From NCBI RefSeq assembly GCF_003668575.1, contig NZ_RCVZ01000006.1, positions 169,399 to 233,398 on the forward strand: a stretch of 64,000 bases of DNA, given 5' to 3'. The notes below the pieces were generated by a model. It was not told the DNA's origin and made no database searches. It saw only the letters and a list, made by a program, of their open reading frames with translations. Every line of letters begins with the position of its first letter. Position 1 is the stretch's first letter. The position numbers were made by a program, and so were the translations under genes. This document shows positions 1-8,280 of this stretch, piece by piece. The DNA is from Falsibacillus albus. GTDB lineage: Bacteria > Bacillota > Bacilli > Bacillales > DSM-25281.

Positions 1-311
1 GACCAGCTTACTTCTATTATTTAATGGAGCATATGGAAAAGGCTGGCCAGGCAGGAGGACTAGACAAAGAATTGGCAAGGAAGATCGGGGCTCAAACGAT
101 ACTTGGAGCAGCAAAAATGATGCTGGAGCAGGAAGATACACCAGCAGAGCTACGGAAAAAAGTGACATCACCGAATGGCACTACTGCAGCTGGACTTGAG
201 GCACTGAAAAACTTTGGTGGCGGAGAAGCGATTACAGAAGCTGTAAAAGGTGCAGCAAAAAGGTCGGAAGAAATCAGTTCACAATTGGAAAAACAACTGG
301 TAACGCAATAA
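1..311 (+). CDS. proC: Pyrroline-5-carboxylate reductase, C-terminal part (cut by window edge)
   Basis: Catalyses the last step of proline synthesis, NAD(P)H-dependent reduction of pyrroline-5-carboxylate. The reading frame is open from the first base (first full codon at position 3) and gives GPAYFYYLMEHME, the start of the conserved ProC dimerisation domain. It continues through the family signature around TSPNGTTAAGL and ends EKQLVTQ. The N-terminal Rossmann domain lies outside the window, so the in-frame ATG at 24 is an internal Met and not the start. It sits directly upstream of proB and proA on the same strand with about 30 bp between them, which indicates a proCBA operon. Confidence 0.93.
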   Translation, partial: PAYFYYLMEHMEKAGQAGGLDKELARKIGAQTILGAAKMMLEQEDTPAELRKKVTSPNGTTAAGLEALKNFGGGEAITEAVKGAAKRSEEISSQLEKQLVTQ

Positions 312-339
312 ATCAGTACGTAATACAGGAGTGATAGGA

Positions 340-1467
340 TTGACACAAAATAGCGGTAAAAAAAGAGTTGTCATTAAAATAGGAAGCAGTTCATTGACAA
401 GCAGCCACGGGGAAATCAGCAGAAGAAAGTTGGAACGACTATCAGATCAAGTCGTGCAGTTAAAGGACGAAGGTCATGAAGTCCTTCTTGTAAGCTCTGG
501 AGCTGTTGCAGCGGGATATCGTAAATTAGGTTGTCTGGAAAGACCAGATACCTTACCTGAAAAACAGGCTGCAGCGTCCATCGGGCAAGGGCTGCTTATG
601 GAAGCATATTCCGAAATCTTTTTATCACATGGCTATGTAGCGTCACAAATATTAATAACGAGAAGTGACTTTTCCGATGAAAAAAGATATAACAATGCCC
701 GTAATACGATTAATGTACTATTAGAACGCGGAATCATCCCAATCGTCAATGAAAATGACACTGTTACGATCGAACGTTTGAAATTTGGCGACAACGATAC
801 GCTTTCTGCAAAAGTATCAGGTCTTGTCGATGCAGATATGTTGATGATTCTATCCGATATTGATGGATTATATGATGACGACCCACGCAAGAATAAAAAT
901 GCAAATCTGTTGAGAAAAGTCGAGGATATTACACCGGAAATCGAAGATGCAGCAGGCGAGCCGGGAAGCTCGGTCGGTACCGGCGGCATGCGTTCCAAAA
1001 TCGACGCGTTCAAAATCACGATGGCATCCGGCATTCAAGCATTCCTTGGTAGAGCGGATGTACCTAATATATTGATTGATGCCATTCATGAAAGAGCAAA
1101 AGGAACGTATTTCGATGCCCATAAGGACCATATCAACCTGGATCAAAAGAAACAGTGGATCGCCTTCAACTCCGGTCCTGAAGGTGAATTGATCATTGAT
1201 AACGATACGAAAACATTGATTACGGAGAAAAAAGAGAGCATTCTTTCATCAGGAATCTATCATGTCAAAGGCAGATTCAAGAAAAATTCTGTCGTCAGAG
1301 TATTGGATTTGAATGGTGATGAACTCGGATTGGGCGTCGTGAATTATTCTTCAAATGAACTGAAAAAGATGCTTGAAAAAGTTGATAAAGATGAATTGAT
1401 GGATGTTGCAGTGGATATTGAACATTTGGTTTGCCATTTGGAAGTTTCTATCCCTATGGGAGTCTAA
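340..1467 (+). CDS. proB: Glutamate 5-kinase
   Basis: Phosphorylates glutamate to gamma-glutamyl phosphate, the first and feedback-controlled step of proline synthesis. The N-terminal amino-acid kinase domain shows VVIKIGSSSL, VSSGAVAAG, NENDTV and GTGGMRSKIDA. The C-terminal PUA domain follows from about residue 275. The frame also has a GTG at 331, but the AGGAG at 327-331 overlaps that codon, so the TTG at 340, 8 nt after the Shine-Dalgarno, is the better start and gives 375 aa, normal for ProB with PUA. It lies between proC and proA, 18 nt before proA. Confidence 0.95.
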   Translation: MTQNSGKKRVVIKIGSSSLTSSHGEISRRKLERLSDQVVQLKDEGHEVLLVSSGAVAAGYRKLGCLERPDTLPEKQAAASIGQGLLMEAYSEIFLSHGYVASQILITRSDFSDEKRYNNARNTINVLLERGIIPIVNENDTVTIERLKFGDNDTLSAKVSGLVDADMLMILSDIDGLYDDDPRKNKNANLLRKVEDITPEIEDAAGEPGSSVGTGGMRSKIDAFKITMASGIQAFLGRADVPNILIDAIHERAKGTYFDAHKDHINLDQKKQWIAFNSGPEGELIIDNDTKTLITEKKESILSSGIYHVKGRFKKNSVVRVLDLNGDELGLGVVNYSSNELKKMLEKVDKDELMDVAVDIEHLVCHLEVSIPMGV

Positions 1468-1485
1468 ATTCTAAGGAGGAATTGG

Positions 1486-2754
1486 ATGATTTTAAAAGAA
1501 AATGATGTGAAAGCTGATGTTGAGAAGCAAGGATTGCTTGCAAAGAAAGCGTCTAAGAAACTTGGTCAATTAACAACGGAACAAAAAAATGAAGCCTTGA
1601 ACATCATTGCAGATGAACTAGAGACGAATTATGAAAAGATTCTTGAAAGCAATAAAATCGATCTGGAAAAAGGAAAAGAAAAAGGTTTTGAAGATGCTTT
1701 CATGGATCGCTTGGCTTTGTCGAAGGAAAGGATTGTTAACTTTGCAGACGGGCTGCGCCAAGTTGCAAAGCTGGAAGACCCGACTGACAAAACCATTTCC
1801 AATTGGACGCTGGAAAATGGATTGAATGTTGAAAAAGTGACGGTTCCACTCGGCGTGATTGGAATGATTTATGAAGCACGTCCGAACGTTACAGTCGATG
1901 CAACGGGATTAGCATTGAAATCAGGTAATTCGATTATTTTAAAGGGCGGGTCTTCAGCGATTTCTTCCAATTCAGCAATTGTGGATGTCATCCATTCTGC
2001 GTTGGAAAAGACTGAAATACCGGTAGATGCCGTCCAATTCATCCATTCTACAAACCGTGAAGCAACCCAAGCGCTATTTACGATGAACGAGTATGTGGAT
2101 GTATTGATCCCGCGAGGCGGCGGCTCATTGATCAAAGCTGTTGTGAATAATGCGACAGTCCCAGTATTAGAAACAGGAGTAGGGAATTGTCATCTCTATA
2201 TTGATAAAGATGCCGATGTGAAAAAGGCATTGGATATCATCGTGAATGCGAAGACAGATCGTCCTGCTGTTTGTAATGCTGCTGAAACGTTGATTATCCA
2301 TGAAAAGTGGCTGAAGGAAAATCATAAAATTTTAAATGAGACATTGATCAGCCGAAAAATCAATGTACATGGAGATGAAAAGGCGCTTGAGTATTTCACA
2401 GATGCCGTCCCGGCTGGAGAAGAAGACTGGGCAAATGAGTATTTGGATTTGGCGATTGCAGTAAAAATCGTTTCGAATTTAGATGAAGCCTTGGATCATA
2501 TTGAACAGTATGGAACGAAGCATTCAGAGGCAATCATCACTGAAAATGCAGAGACTGCGAAAAAGTTCCTGGATCTTGTTGATGCTTCTGCAGTTTACCA
2601 CAATGCTTCCACGCGATTTACTGATGGTGGAGCACTTGGGTTTGGTGCAGAAATCGGAATATCAACGCAAAAGCTTCATGCCCGCGGACCAATGGGGCTT
2701 CCTGCACTGACAACTGTGAAGTTCAAAATGAGAGGCAACGGCCAAATTCGATAA
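1486..2754 (+). CDS. proA: Gamma-glutamyl phosphate reductase
   Basis: Reduces gamma-glutamyl phosphate to glutamate-5-semialdehyde with NADPH, the second step of proline synthesis. The 422-aa product is full length for the family. Recognisable stretches are VPLGVIGMIYEARPNVT, the substrate-loop LIPRGGGSLI, and DRPAVCNAAET, in which Cys263 is the expected catalytic thiol; the C terminus has ISTQKLHARGPMGL. The ATG follows AAGGAGGA by 5-6 nt. It is the last gene of proCBA and is followed by a strong intrinsic terminator. Confidence 0.96.
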   Translation: MILKENDVKADVEKQGLLAKKASKKLGQLTTEQKNEALNIIADELETNYEKILESNKIDLEKGKEKGFEDAFMDRLALSKERIVNFADGLRQVAKLEDPTDKTISNWTLENGLNVEKVTVPLGVIGMIYEARPNVTVDATGLALKSGNSIILKGGSSAISSNSAIVDVIHSALEKTEIPVDAVQFIHSTNREATQALFTMNEYVDVLIPRGGGSLIKAVVNNATVPVLETGVGNCHLYIDKDADVKKALDIIVNAKTDRPAVCNAAETLIIHEKWLKENHKILNETLISRKINVHGDEKALEYFTDAVPAGEEDWANEYLDLAIAVKIVSNLDEALDHIEQYGTKHSEAIITENAETAKKFLDLVDASAVYHNASTRFTDGGALGFGAEIGISTQKLHARGPMGLPALTTVKFKMRGNGQIR

Positions 2755-2772
2755 AAGAATAGCCTAAAAAAA

Positions 2773-2808
2773 ATGCAGCTGTGCTGAATGCACAGCTGCA
2801 TTTTTTTA
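2773..2808 (+). terminator. Intrinsic terminator of proCBA
   Basis: A 12-bp perfect stem (ATGCAGCTGTGC / GCACAGCTGCAT) with a 5-nt loop is followed by seven T residues, about 18 nt after the proA stop. Confidence 0.93.
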
Positions 2809-2846
2809 TTTTCATTCCAGTGAAATCAGCCATCCATTTTACAAAT

Positions 2847-2868
2847 TGAACAATCATACAACTGTTCA
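2847..2868. promoter_or_regulatory. Inverted repeat TGAACA-N10-TGTTCA in the promoter region of the pyrimidine catabolic genes
   Basis: The 228-bp gap between proA and the beta-ureidopropionase gene holds a perfect 6-bp dyad with 10-nt spacing, followed by AT-rich sequence. TGTTCAGT recurs at about 8225 upstream of the permease gene. This suggests a regulator site, for example for the PucR-type protein encoded at 10096, but no match to the published B. subtilis PucR box was seen, so the assignment is inference. Confidence 0.35.
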
Positions 2869-3036
2869 GTTTTACATAATGTATAGTGATTAGCAAATGA
2901 ACAAGGTGTAAAATGTACTAAAAGTTAAAAAATTCTGAAAACTAAGGAGGGATTTTACTATTAAAACCGAAATAAATTAAGGCAAGCTTTTTTTTGTTAA
3001 CTGAATAAAATCAATCATTCACAAGGAGGACTTTAA

Positions 3037-3927
3037 ATGTCAGATAAGGTGAAAATTGGATTAATTCAAGCTACACATGATGTTGATGGCGGAGAACCTG
3101 TCAGTGTGCACAAAGAAAAAGCGATTGAAAAACATATCAAGCTAGTAAGGGAAGCAGCTGAAAAAGGTGCAAACATAATATGCCTGCAGGAAATTTTCTA
3201 TGGACCATACTTTTGCGCCGAGCAGAGTACGAAATGGTATGATTCTGCAGAAGAAATTCCAAATGGGCCGACAACGAAAAGATTCCAGGAACTTGCCAAG
3301 GAATTAGGGACGGTCATCGTCTTGCCGATCTATGAACGGGAAGGGATCGCTACATACTATAATACAGCTGCTGTCATTGATGCTGATGGTTCTTATTTAG
3401 GAAAATACCGAAAACAGCATATTCCTCACGTAGGAGTTGGAAATGAAGGCTGTGGATTTTGGGAGAAATATTACTTTAAACCTGGGAATCTAGGATATCC
3501 GGTCTTTGATACGGCCTTTGCAAAAGTCGGGGTTTATATTTGCTATGACCGTCATTTTCCAGAGGGCGCAAGGCTGCTTGGATTAAAAGGAGCAGAAGTT
3601 GTATTTAATCCATCTGCTACTGTTGCAGGGTTGTCCGAATATTTATGGAAGCTTGAACAGCCTGCGCACGCCGTAGCCAATGGATATTACCTTGGGGCGA
3701 TAAACCGTGTCGGCTTTGAAGGGCCATGGAACATGGGGGAATTTTACGGACAATCGTATTTAGTGGACCCAAGGGGCAATTTCGTTTCGATGGCCAGCAG
3801 GGACAAGGATGAAGTCATAATCGGAGAGATGGACAAAAAGTTGATAAGGGAAGTCCGTGATACTTGGCAATTCTACCGTGATAGACGCCCTGAGACCTAT
3901 CAGGAGATGACGGCGCTGCTACCATAA
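3037..3927 (+). CDS. pydC: Beta-ureidopropionase / N-carbamoyl amino acid amidohydrolase (nitrilase superfamily)
   Basis: Hydrolyses N-carbamoyl-beta-alanine to beta-alanine, CO2 and ammonia, the third step of reductive pyrimidine breakdown, in the cytoplasm. The 296-aa carbon-nitrogen hydrolase fold shows the full catalytic triad: Glu52 in LQEIFYGPYF, Lys126 in GKYRKQHIPH and Cys169 in YICYDRHFPEGAR. The extended DRHFPEGAR stretch and the EYLWKLEQPAHAVANGY stretch are typical of the ureidopropionase branch. The ATG is 7 nt after AAGGAGGA. A stem-loop at 3941-3983 separates it from preT, so it may be transcribed partly apart from the genes downstream. Substrate could also be an N-carbamoyl-D-amino acid if the locus acts on hydantoins. 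Confidence 0.85.
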   Translation: MSDKVKIGLIQATHDVDGGEPVSVHKEKAIEKHIKLVREAAEKGANIICLQEIFYGPYFCAEQSTKWYDSAEEIPNGPTTKRFQELAKELGTVIVLPIYEREGIATYYNTAAVIDADGSYLGKYRKQHIPHVGVGNEGCGFWEKYYFKPGNLGYPVFDTAFAKVGVYICYDRHFPEGARLLGLKGAEVVFNPSATVAGLSEYLWKLEQPAHAVANGYYLGAINRVGFEGPWNMGEFYGQSYLVDPRGNFVSMASRDKDEVIIGEMDKKLIREVRDTWQFYRDRRPETYQEMTALLP

Positions 3928-3940
3928 AAAAAGACAGCAT

Positions 3941-3983
3941 AGGGGGTTACATATCAATTATCTGAATGTGGAACCCTCTTTTT
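3941..3983 (+). terminator. Intrinsic terminator or attenuator between pydC and preT
   Basis: AGGGGGTTACAT pairs with ATGTGGAACCCTCT (one bulge or mismatch) around a 13-nt loop and is followed by TTTTT. It lies 14 nt after the pydC stop and 39 nt before the preT start, inside what otherwise looks like an operon, and could lower expression of the downstream genes relative to pydC. Confidence 0.7.
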
Positions 3984-4021
3984 GTCATGGGCTGAATCAA
4001 TCAAAAAAGGGAGGTTTTACT

Positions 4022-5386
4022 TTGGCCACATTGGATTCTGTGAGGATTTCCTTAAGTGATATCACTAAGAATTTCGAAGAAGTAGAGGCAGCACTAACCA
4101 ATCAGGAAGCATTGGAAGAAGCCAATAGATGTCTGTTCTGCTACGATGCGCCGTGCATTAAAGCTTGTCCGACTGGAATTGATATCCCTAAATTCATAAA
4201 GAAAATCACATCCGGGAACTTATTGGGATCAGCCAAAACCATCATGGAGTCAAACCCGGTTGGGGCGAGCTGTTCCCGTGTATGCCCCACTGAAGAGCTT
4301 TGCGAAGGCTCATGTGTACTCAATCATTCGACCAAGCCGATCATGATCGGCAATCTTCAACGCTTTGCGACCGATTGGGCAATTCAAAACGAAAAAGTTC
4401 TGTTCAGGCAGGAAAAACGGAATGGCAAGAAAGTTGCCATCATCGGTAGTGGACCGGCAGGACTTTCGGCGGCACGTGAACTCGCTTTATTCGGGTATGA
4501 TGTCACGGTTTTCGAGGCCTTGGAAAAGGCTGGCGGGTTGAACACATATGGGATTGTTTCCTTCCGGCTGCCACAGAAGATTTCTTATTGGGAAGTCGAT
4601 CAAGTCAAATCCTTGAATGTGAACATCAAGACGAATACAAAAGTCGGAAAAGATGTATCGGCTGAGGAAATATTGAACTCATTTGATACCGTCATCCTTG
4701 CAGCAGGGATGTCAAAAGTACCTGGTTTGGACATTGACGGGGAGGAACTGGAAGGAGTATACGACGCAATCGAGTTTGTTAAAGAGACAAAAACCAAACC
4801 ATTGTCAAATGATATCAAAGGGAAAAAGGTTGCCGTGATTGGTGCAGGTAATACGGCCATCGATGGGGCAACCTGTTCTGTTCGTCTAGGGGCGGAAAAT
4901 GTGAAAATTTTATATCGAAGAACGCTTGAGGAAATGACTGCCTATGATTTCGAATATGACTTTGCCAAGCAGGATGGAGTCGAGTTCCGGTGGCTTACGG
5001 CGCCGAAAAAGATCATCGGCAAAGATGGAAAAGTCATTGGCATCGAATGCGTCAGGATGGAATTGGGGGACCCGGAAAAGGACGGAAGGAAGAGACCGTC
5101 TGTAGTGCCTGGCTCGGAATTTATCCTTGAGGTGGATGCCGTTATAAAAGCTATCGGTCAAACAAGGCACATCGAGCTGATCAATGAATTCAAGCTGAAT
5201 CATCAAGGAGGGGTTGTGGAGGTTAATAAAGAGACATTTCAAACCTCCAACCCGAGGGTTTATGCATGCGGCGACATCGTTTTTGGTAAAGGGGTCGGTG
5301 AAGCAATGGTAGTTACGGCTGCACAGCAGGGGAAAGAAACGGCCTACGCCATTCATAAGCAATTGATGAAGGCAGAGACAGCTTGA
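4022..5386 (+). CDS. preT: NAD-dependent dihydropyrimidine dehydrogenase, PreT subunit (GltD-like flavoprotein)
   Basis: Electron-input subunit that passes electrons between NAD(H) and PreA for reduction of uracil and thymine to dihydropyrimidines. The N-terminal domain carries two Cys clusters for 4Fe-4S centres (Cys37, 40, 45, 49 and Cys84, 88, 94, 98). An FAD-binding GSGPAG follows at 142-147, and a second nucleotide-binding GAGNTA at 274-279. The chosen start is the TTG at 4022, 7 nt after GGGAGG, giving 454 aa; the frame extends upstream to an ATG at 3968, but that lies inside the terminator stem and has no ribosome binding site. preA follows 29 nt later. Confidence 0.9.
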   Translation: MATLDSVRISLSDITKNFEEVEAALTNQEALEEANRCLFCYDAPCIKACPTGIDIPKFIKKITSGNLLGSAKTIMESNPVGASCSRVCPTEELCEGSCVLNHSTKPIMIGNLQRFATDWAIQNEKVLFRQEKRNGKKVAIIGSGPAGLSAARELALFGYDVTVFEALEKAGGLNTYGIVSFRLPQKISYWEVDQVKSLNVNIKTNTKVGKDVSAEEILNSFDTVILAAGMSKVPGLDIDGEELEGVYDAIEFVKETKTKPLSNDIKGKKVAVIGAGNTAIDGATCSVRLGAENVKILYRRTLEEMTAYDFEYDFAKQDGVEFRWLTAPKKIIGKDGKVIGIECVRMELGDPEKDGRKRPSVVPGSEFILEVDAVIKAIGQTRHIELINEFKLNHQGGVVEVNKETFQTSNPRVYACGDIVFGKGVGEAMVVTAAQQGKETAYAIHKQLMKAETA

Positions 5387-5415
5387 ATTAATGATAAAAG
5401 GGGAGGAAATGAGTC

Positions 5416-6702
5416 ATGGCAGATTTACGAATCGATTTAGCAGGAATTAAGTCCCCAAATCCTTTTTGGCTGGCATCTGCACCGCCGACAAATTCAGGAT
5501 ATCAGGTTCAGCGTGCATTCGAAGCTGGATGGGGTGGTGCTGTGTGGAAAACACTGGGGGATCCAATCATTAATGTTTCTTCAAGGTTTGCAGCAGTCAA
5601 TTTTAATGGACAGCGCGTAGCAGGTTTCAACAATATCGAATTGATAACAGATCGACCTCTCGAAGTCAATTTGAAGGAAATATACGAAACCAAAAAAAGG
5701 TTTCCTGACCATGCCATCATTGCTTCGCTGATGGTTGAACCGAAGCAGGAGAAGTGGCATGAAATAGTCAAAAAAGTAGAGGATGTGGGAGTGGACGGGC
5801 TCGAATTGAATTTCGGGTGCCCACACGGCATGGCTGAGCGGGGAATGGGATCAGCTTCCGGACAGGTGCCGGAACTCGTCGAGAAACAGACCTATTGGGC
5901 AAAGGAAGTGGCAAAGACGCCTGTCATTGTAAAACTCACACCGAATATCACGGATATAACCGTCACAGCAGAGGCTGCTGTCAGAGGTGGTGCGGACGCC
6001 ATCAGTATGATCAATACGATCAACAGCCTTGCCGGGGTGGACCTTGACACATGGAACACGATTCCACATGTTGCCGGGAAAGGTGCCCATGGGGGATATT
6101 GCGGGCCTGCTGTTAAACCGATTGCGTTGAATATGGTAGCTGAATGTGCAAGGAATCCTAGGATAAATGTTCCGATTTCGGGGATCGGCGGAATATCGAG
6201 TTGGCAGGATACGGTTGAGTTCATGCTTATGGGAGCAGGCGGGGTCCAGGTCTGTACTGCAGCGATGCATCATGGGTTCCGGATCGTTGAGGATATGATA
6301 GATGGACTTAACAATTATTTAGATGATAAAGAAATTGCCTCTGTTTCTGAGCTGGTGGGGAAATCTGTGCCAAAATTTTCCGATTGGGGGAACTTGGATC
6401 TAAACTACCAAGTGGTGGCGCGAATCAACAATGATGTCTGCATCAATTGCAACAAATGTCATATAGTCTGTGAGGATACGTCTCATCAATGTATCGATAT
6501 GCTGAAGGACGCTTCTGGAAATAATTATTTGAAGGTTCGGGAAGATGATTGCGTTGGCTGCAACCTCTGTTCCATTGTATGTCCTGTGGATGGTGCGATC
6601 GACATGATCGAAATACCGAGCGGCCAGCCCCCGATGAGCTGGAATCAGCGGCAGGAAGCATTAAGTTCCATTGAAAAGCCAAAAGTGGATGCATCCAAAT
6701 AA
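5416..6702 (+). CDS. preA: NAD-dependent dihydropyrimidine dehydrogenase, PreA subunit
   Basis: Catalytic subunit that reduces uracil or thymine on FMN. Residues 1-310 form a dihydroorotate-dehydrogenase-like barrel with LNFGCPHGMAERGMG, VKLTPNITD and GIGGISSW. The C-terminal ferredoxin domain has two complete 4Fe-4S motifs (Cys342, 345, 348, 352 and Cys379, 382, 385, 389). In the active-site loop the position of the catalytic Cys of mammalian dihydropyrimidine dehydrogenase (ACGQ) reads ASGQ here, with Ser148. The 428-aa length is normal. It stands between preT and the dihydropyrimidinase gene, with 18 nt to the latter start. Confidence 0.93.
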   Translation: MADLRIDLAGIKSPNPFWLASAPPTNSGYQVQRAFEAGWGGAVWKTLGDPIINVSSRFAAVNFNGQRVAGFNNIELITDRPLEVNLKEIYETKKRFPDHAIIASLMVEPKQEKWHEIVKKVEDVGVDGLELNFGCPHGMAERGMGSASGQVPELVEKQTYWAKEVAKTPVIVKLTPNITDITVTAEAAVRGGADAISMINTINSLAGVDLDTWNTIPHVAGKGAHGGYCGPAVKPIALNMVAECARNPRINVPISGIGGISSWQDTVEFMLMGAGGVQVCTAAMHHGFRIVEDMIDGLNNYLDDKEIASVSELVGKSVPKFSDWGNLDLNYQVVARINNDVCINCNKCHIVCEDTSHQCIDMLKDASGNNYLKVREDDCVGCNLCSIVCPVDGAIDMIEIPSGQPPMSWNQRQEALSSIEKPKVDASK

Positions 6703-6720
6703 TAGAGGAGGTTGATTTTG

Positions 6721-8145
6721 ATGAAAAAAATAATTAAAAATGGGGTAATCGTTACGGCATCAGATACGTATGAGGCAGAAATCTTGATTGAAGATGGTGT
6801 AATAAAGGCAATCGGGCATGATCTTCAAGCAAATGATGCAGAAGTTGTGGATGCCAAAGGGTGCTATGTATTCCCTGGTGGCATCGATCCCCATACGCAC
6901 TTAGACATGCCATTTGGGGGGACTGTGACGAAGGATGATTTTGAAACTGGGACGATTGGAGCTGCATTCGGGGGAACCACTACAGTAATTGATTTCTGCC
7001 TCACCAATAAAGGTGTGCCGCTGGCGAATGCCATTAATGCATGGCACGCGAAATCCAAGGATAAAGCCGTCATTGATTACGGTTTCCATTTAATGATTGC
7101 AGAAATAACGGAAGATGTATTGAATCAGCTTCCTTCTGTCATCAATGAAGAAGGGATCACCTCTTTTAAAGTATTTATGGCCTATAAAAATGTTTTTCAA
7201 GCAGATGATGCAACTCTTTACCGTACCCTGCTTGCAGCAAAGGAGCTCGGTGCACTCGTCATGGTGCATGCTGAAAATGGAGATGTGATCGATTATTTAA
7301 CCACTAAAGCGTTGGAAGAAGGAAATACCTCCCCTATTTATCATGCGTTGACCAGGCCGCCAGAAGTAGAGGGGGAAGCGACGGGAAGGGCATCACGTCT
7401 TACAGGTCTCGCTGACTCCCAGTTGTATGTGGTCCATGTTTCGTGTGCGGATGCTGCCGATCGAATCGCCGAAGCAAGGAAAAAAGGATGGAATGTGTGG
7501 GGAGAAACCTGCCCGCAATATTTGGTATTAGATCAATCATACCTGGAAAAACCGGATTTTGAGGGCGCTAAATATGTATGGTCGCCACCATTAAGGGAAA
7601 AGTGGAACCAAGAAAAGCTTTGGACGGCATTGAAAAATGGAGAACTCCAAACGATTGGATCTGATCAATGTTCCTTTGACTTCAAAGGTCAAAAGGATTT
7701 AGGCAAGGATGATTTCACGAAAATTCCAAATGGTGGACCGATCATTGAAGACAGGATGACGATTTTATTTTCGGAAGGTGTTAAAAAGGGACGAATTTCC
7801 TTGAATCAATTTGTTGACTTGACTTCAACCCGTGCAGCGAAGCTTTTCGGGCTATTCCCTCAAAAAGGAACAATCGCTGTTGGAACTGACGCAGATATCG
7901 TCATATATGATCCAAATGCAGAAAGGACATTATCTGCAGAGACACACCATCTAGCGGTGGATTACAGCGCTTTTGAAGGCATGGAAGTCACTGGTGAACC
8001 TGTTTCCGTCCTATCCAGAGGGGAATATGTCATTAAAGACAAACAATTTGTGGGAAACCCTGGTTCAGGAAAATTCCTGAAACGTTCAAAATTTGGTGAA
8101 CATTCCGCCCAACAAAATAAAGAATTGCACACATCTTCAAATTAA
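6721..8145 (+). CDS. hydA: Dihydropyrimidinase / D-hydantoinase
   Basis: Cyclic amidohydrolase that opens dihydrouracil to N-carbamoyl-beta-alanine, the second step of reductive pyrimidine breakdown; the family also cleaves 5-substituted hydantoins. The binuclear metal ligands are all present: His58 and His60 in DPHTHLDMPFGG, carboxylated Lys150 in SFKVFMAYKN, His183 in VHAENGD, His239 in HVSCADA and Asp315 in GSDQCSF. The ATG at 6721 lies 9 nt after AGAGGAGGT; an upstream in-frame TTG at 6712 abuts the ribosome binding site and is unlikely. The protein is 474 aa, normal for the family, and follows preA by 18 nt. Confidence 0.93.
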   Translation: MKKIIKNGVIVTASDTYEAEILIEDGVIKAIGHDLQANDAEVVDAKGCYVFPGGIDPHTHLDMPFGGTVTKDDFETGTIGAAFGGTTTVIDFCLTNKGVPLANAINAWHAKSKDKAVIDYGFHLMIAEITEDVLNQLPSVINEEGITSFKVFMAYKNVFQADDATLYRTLLAAKELGALVMVHAENGDVIDYLTTKALEEGNTSPIYHALTRPPEVEGEATGRASRLTGLADSQLYVVHVSCADAADRIAEARKKGWNVWGETCPQYLVLDQSYLEKPDFEGAKYVWSPPLREKWNQEKLWTALKNGELQTIGSDQCSFDFKGQKDLGKDDFTKIPNGGPIIEDRMTILFSEGVKKGRISLNQFVDLTSTRAAKLFGLFPQKGTIAVGTDADIVIYDPNAERTLSAETHHLAVDYSAFEGMEVTGEPVSVLSRGEYVIKDKQFVGNPGSGKFLKRSKFGEHSAQQNKELHTSSN

Positions 8146-8183
8146 TAATCATCTCATCACGCTTTTCATAAGGTCAGGATTTG

Positions 8184-8206
8184 AGGGCTGGATGATTTTC
8201 AGCCCT
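8184..8206 (+). other. Stem-loop after the dihydropyrimidinase gene
   Basis: AGGGCTG and CAGCCCT form a 7-bp stem around a 9-nt loop. No T-tract follows, so this is at best a weak terminator or an mRNA processing or stability element between the hydantoinase and permease genes. Confidence 0.4.
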
Positions 8207-8280
8207 TGCATTAAATGCTGTAGTTGTTCAGTCAATGAAAATGATTGATTGTTTTTATGCCTAATTAAGGAGTGTTGATG

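Noticed and set aside
4910..5362. 150-codon antisense frame within preT
   Set aside because: Shadow of a conserved gene; no ribosome binding site and no plausible protein composition.
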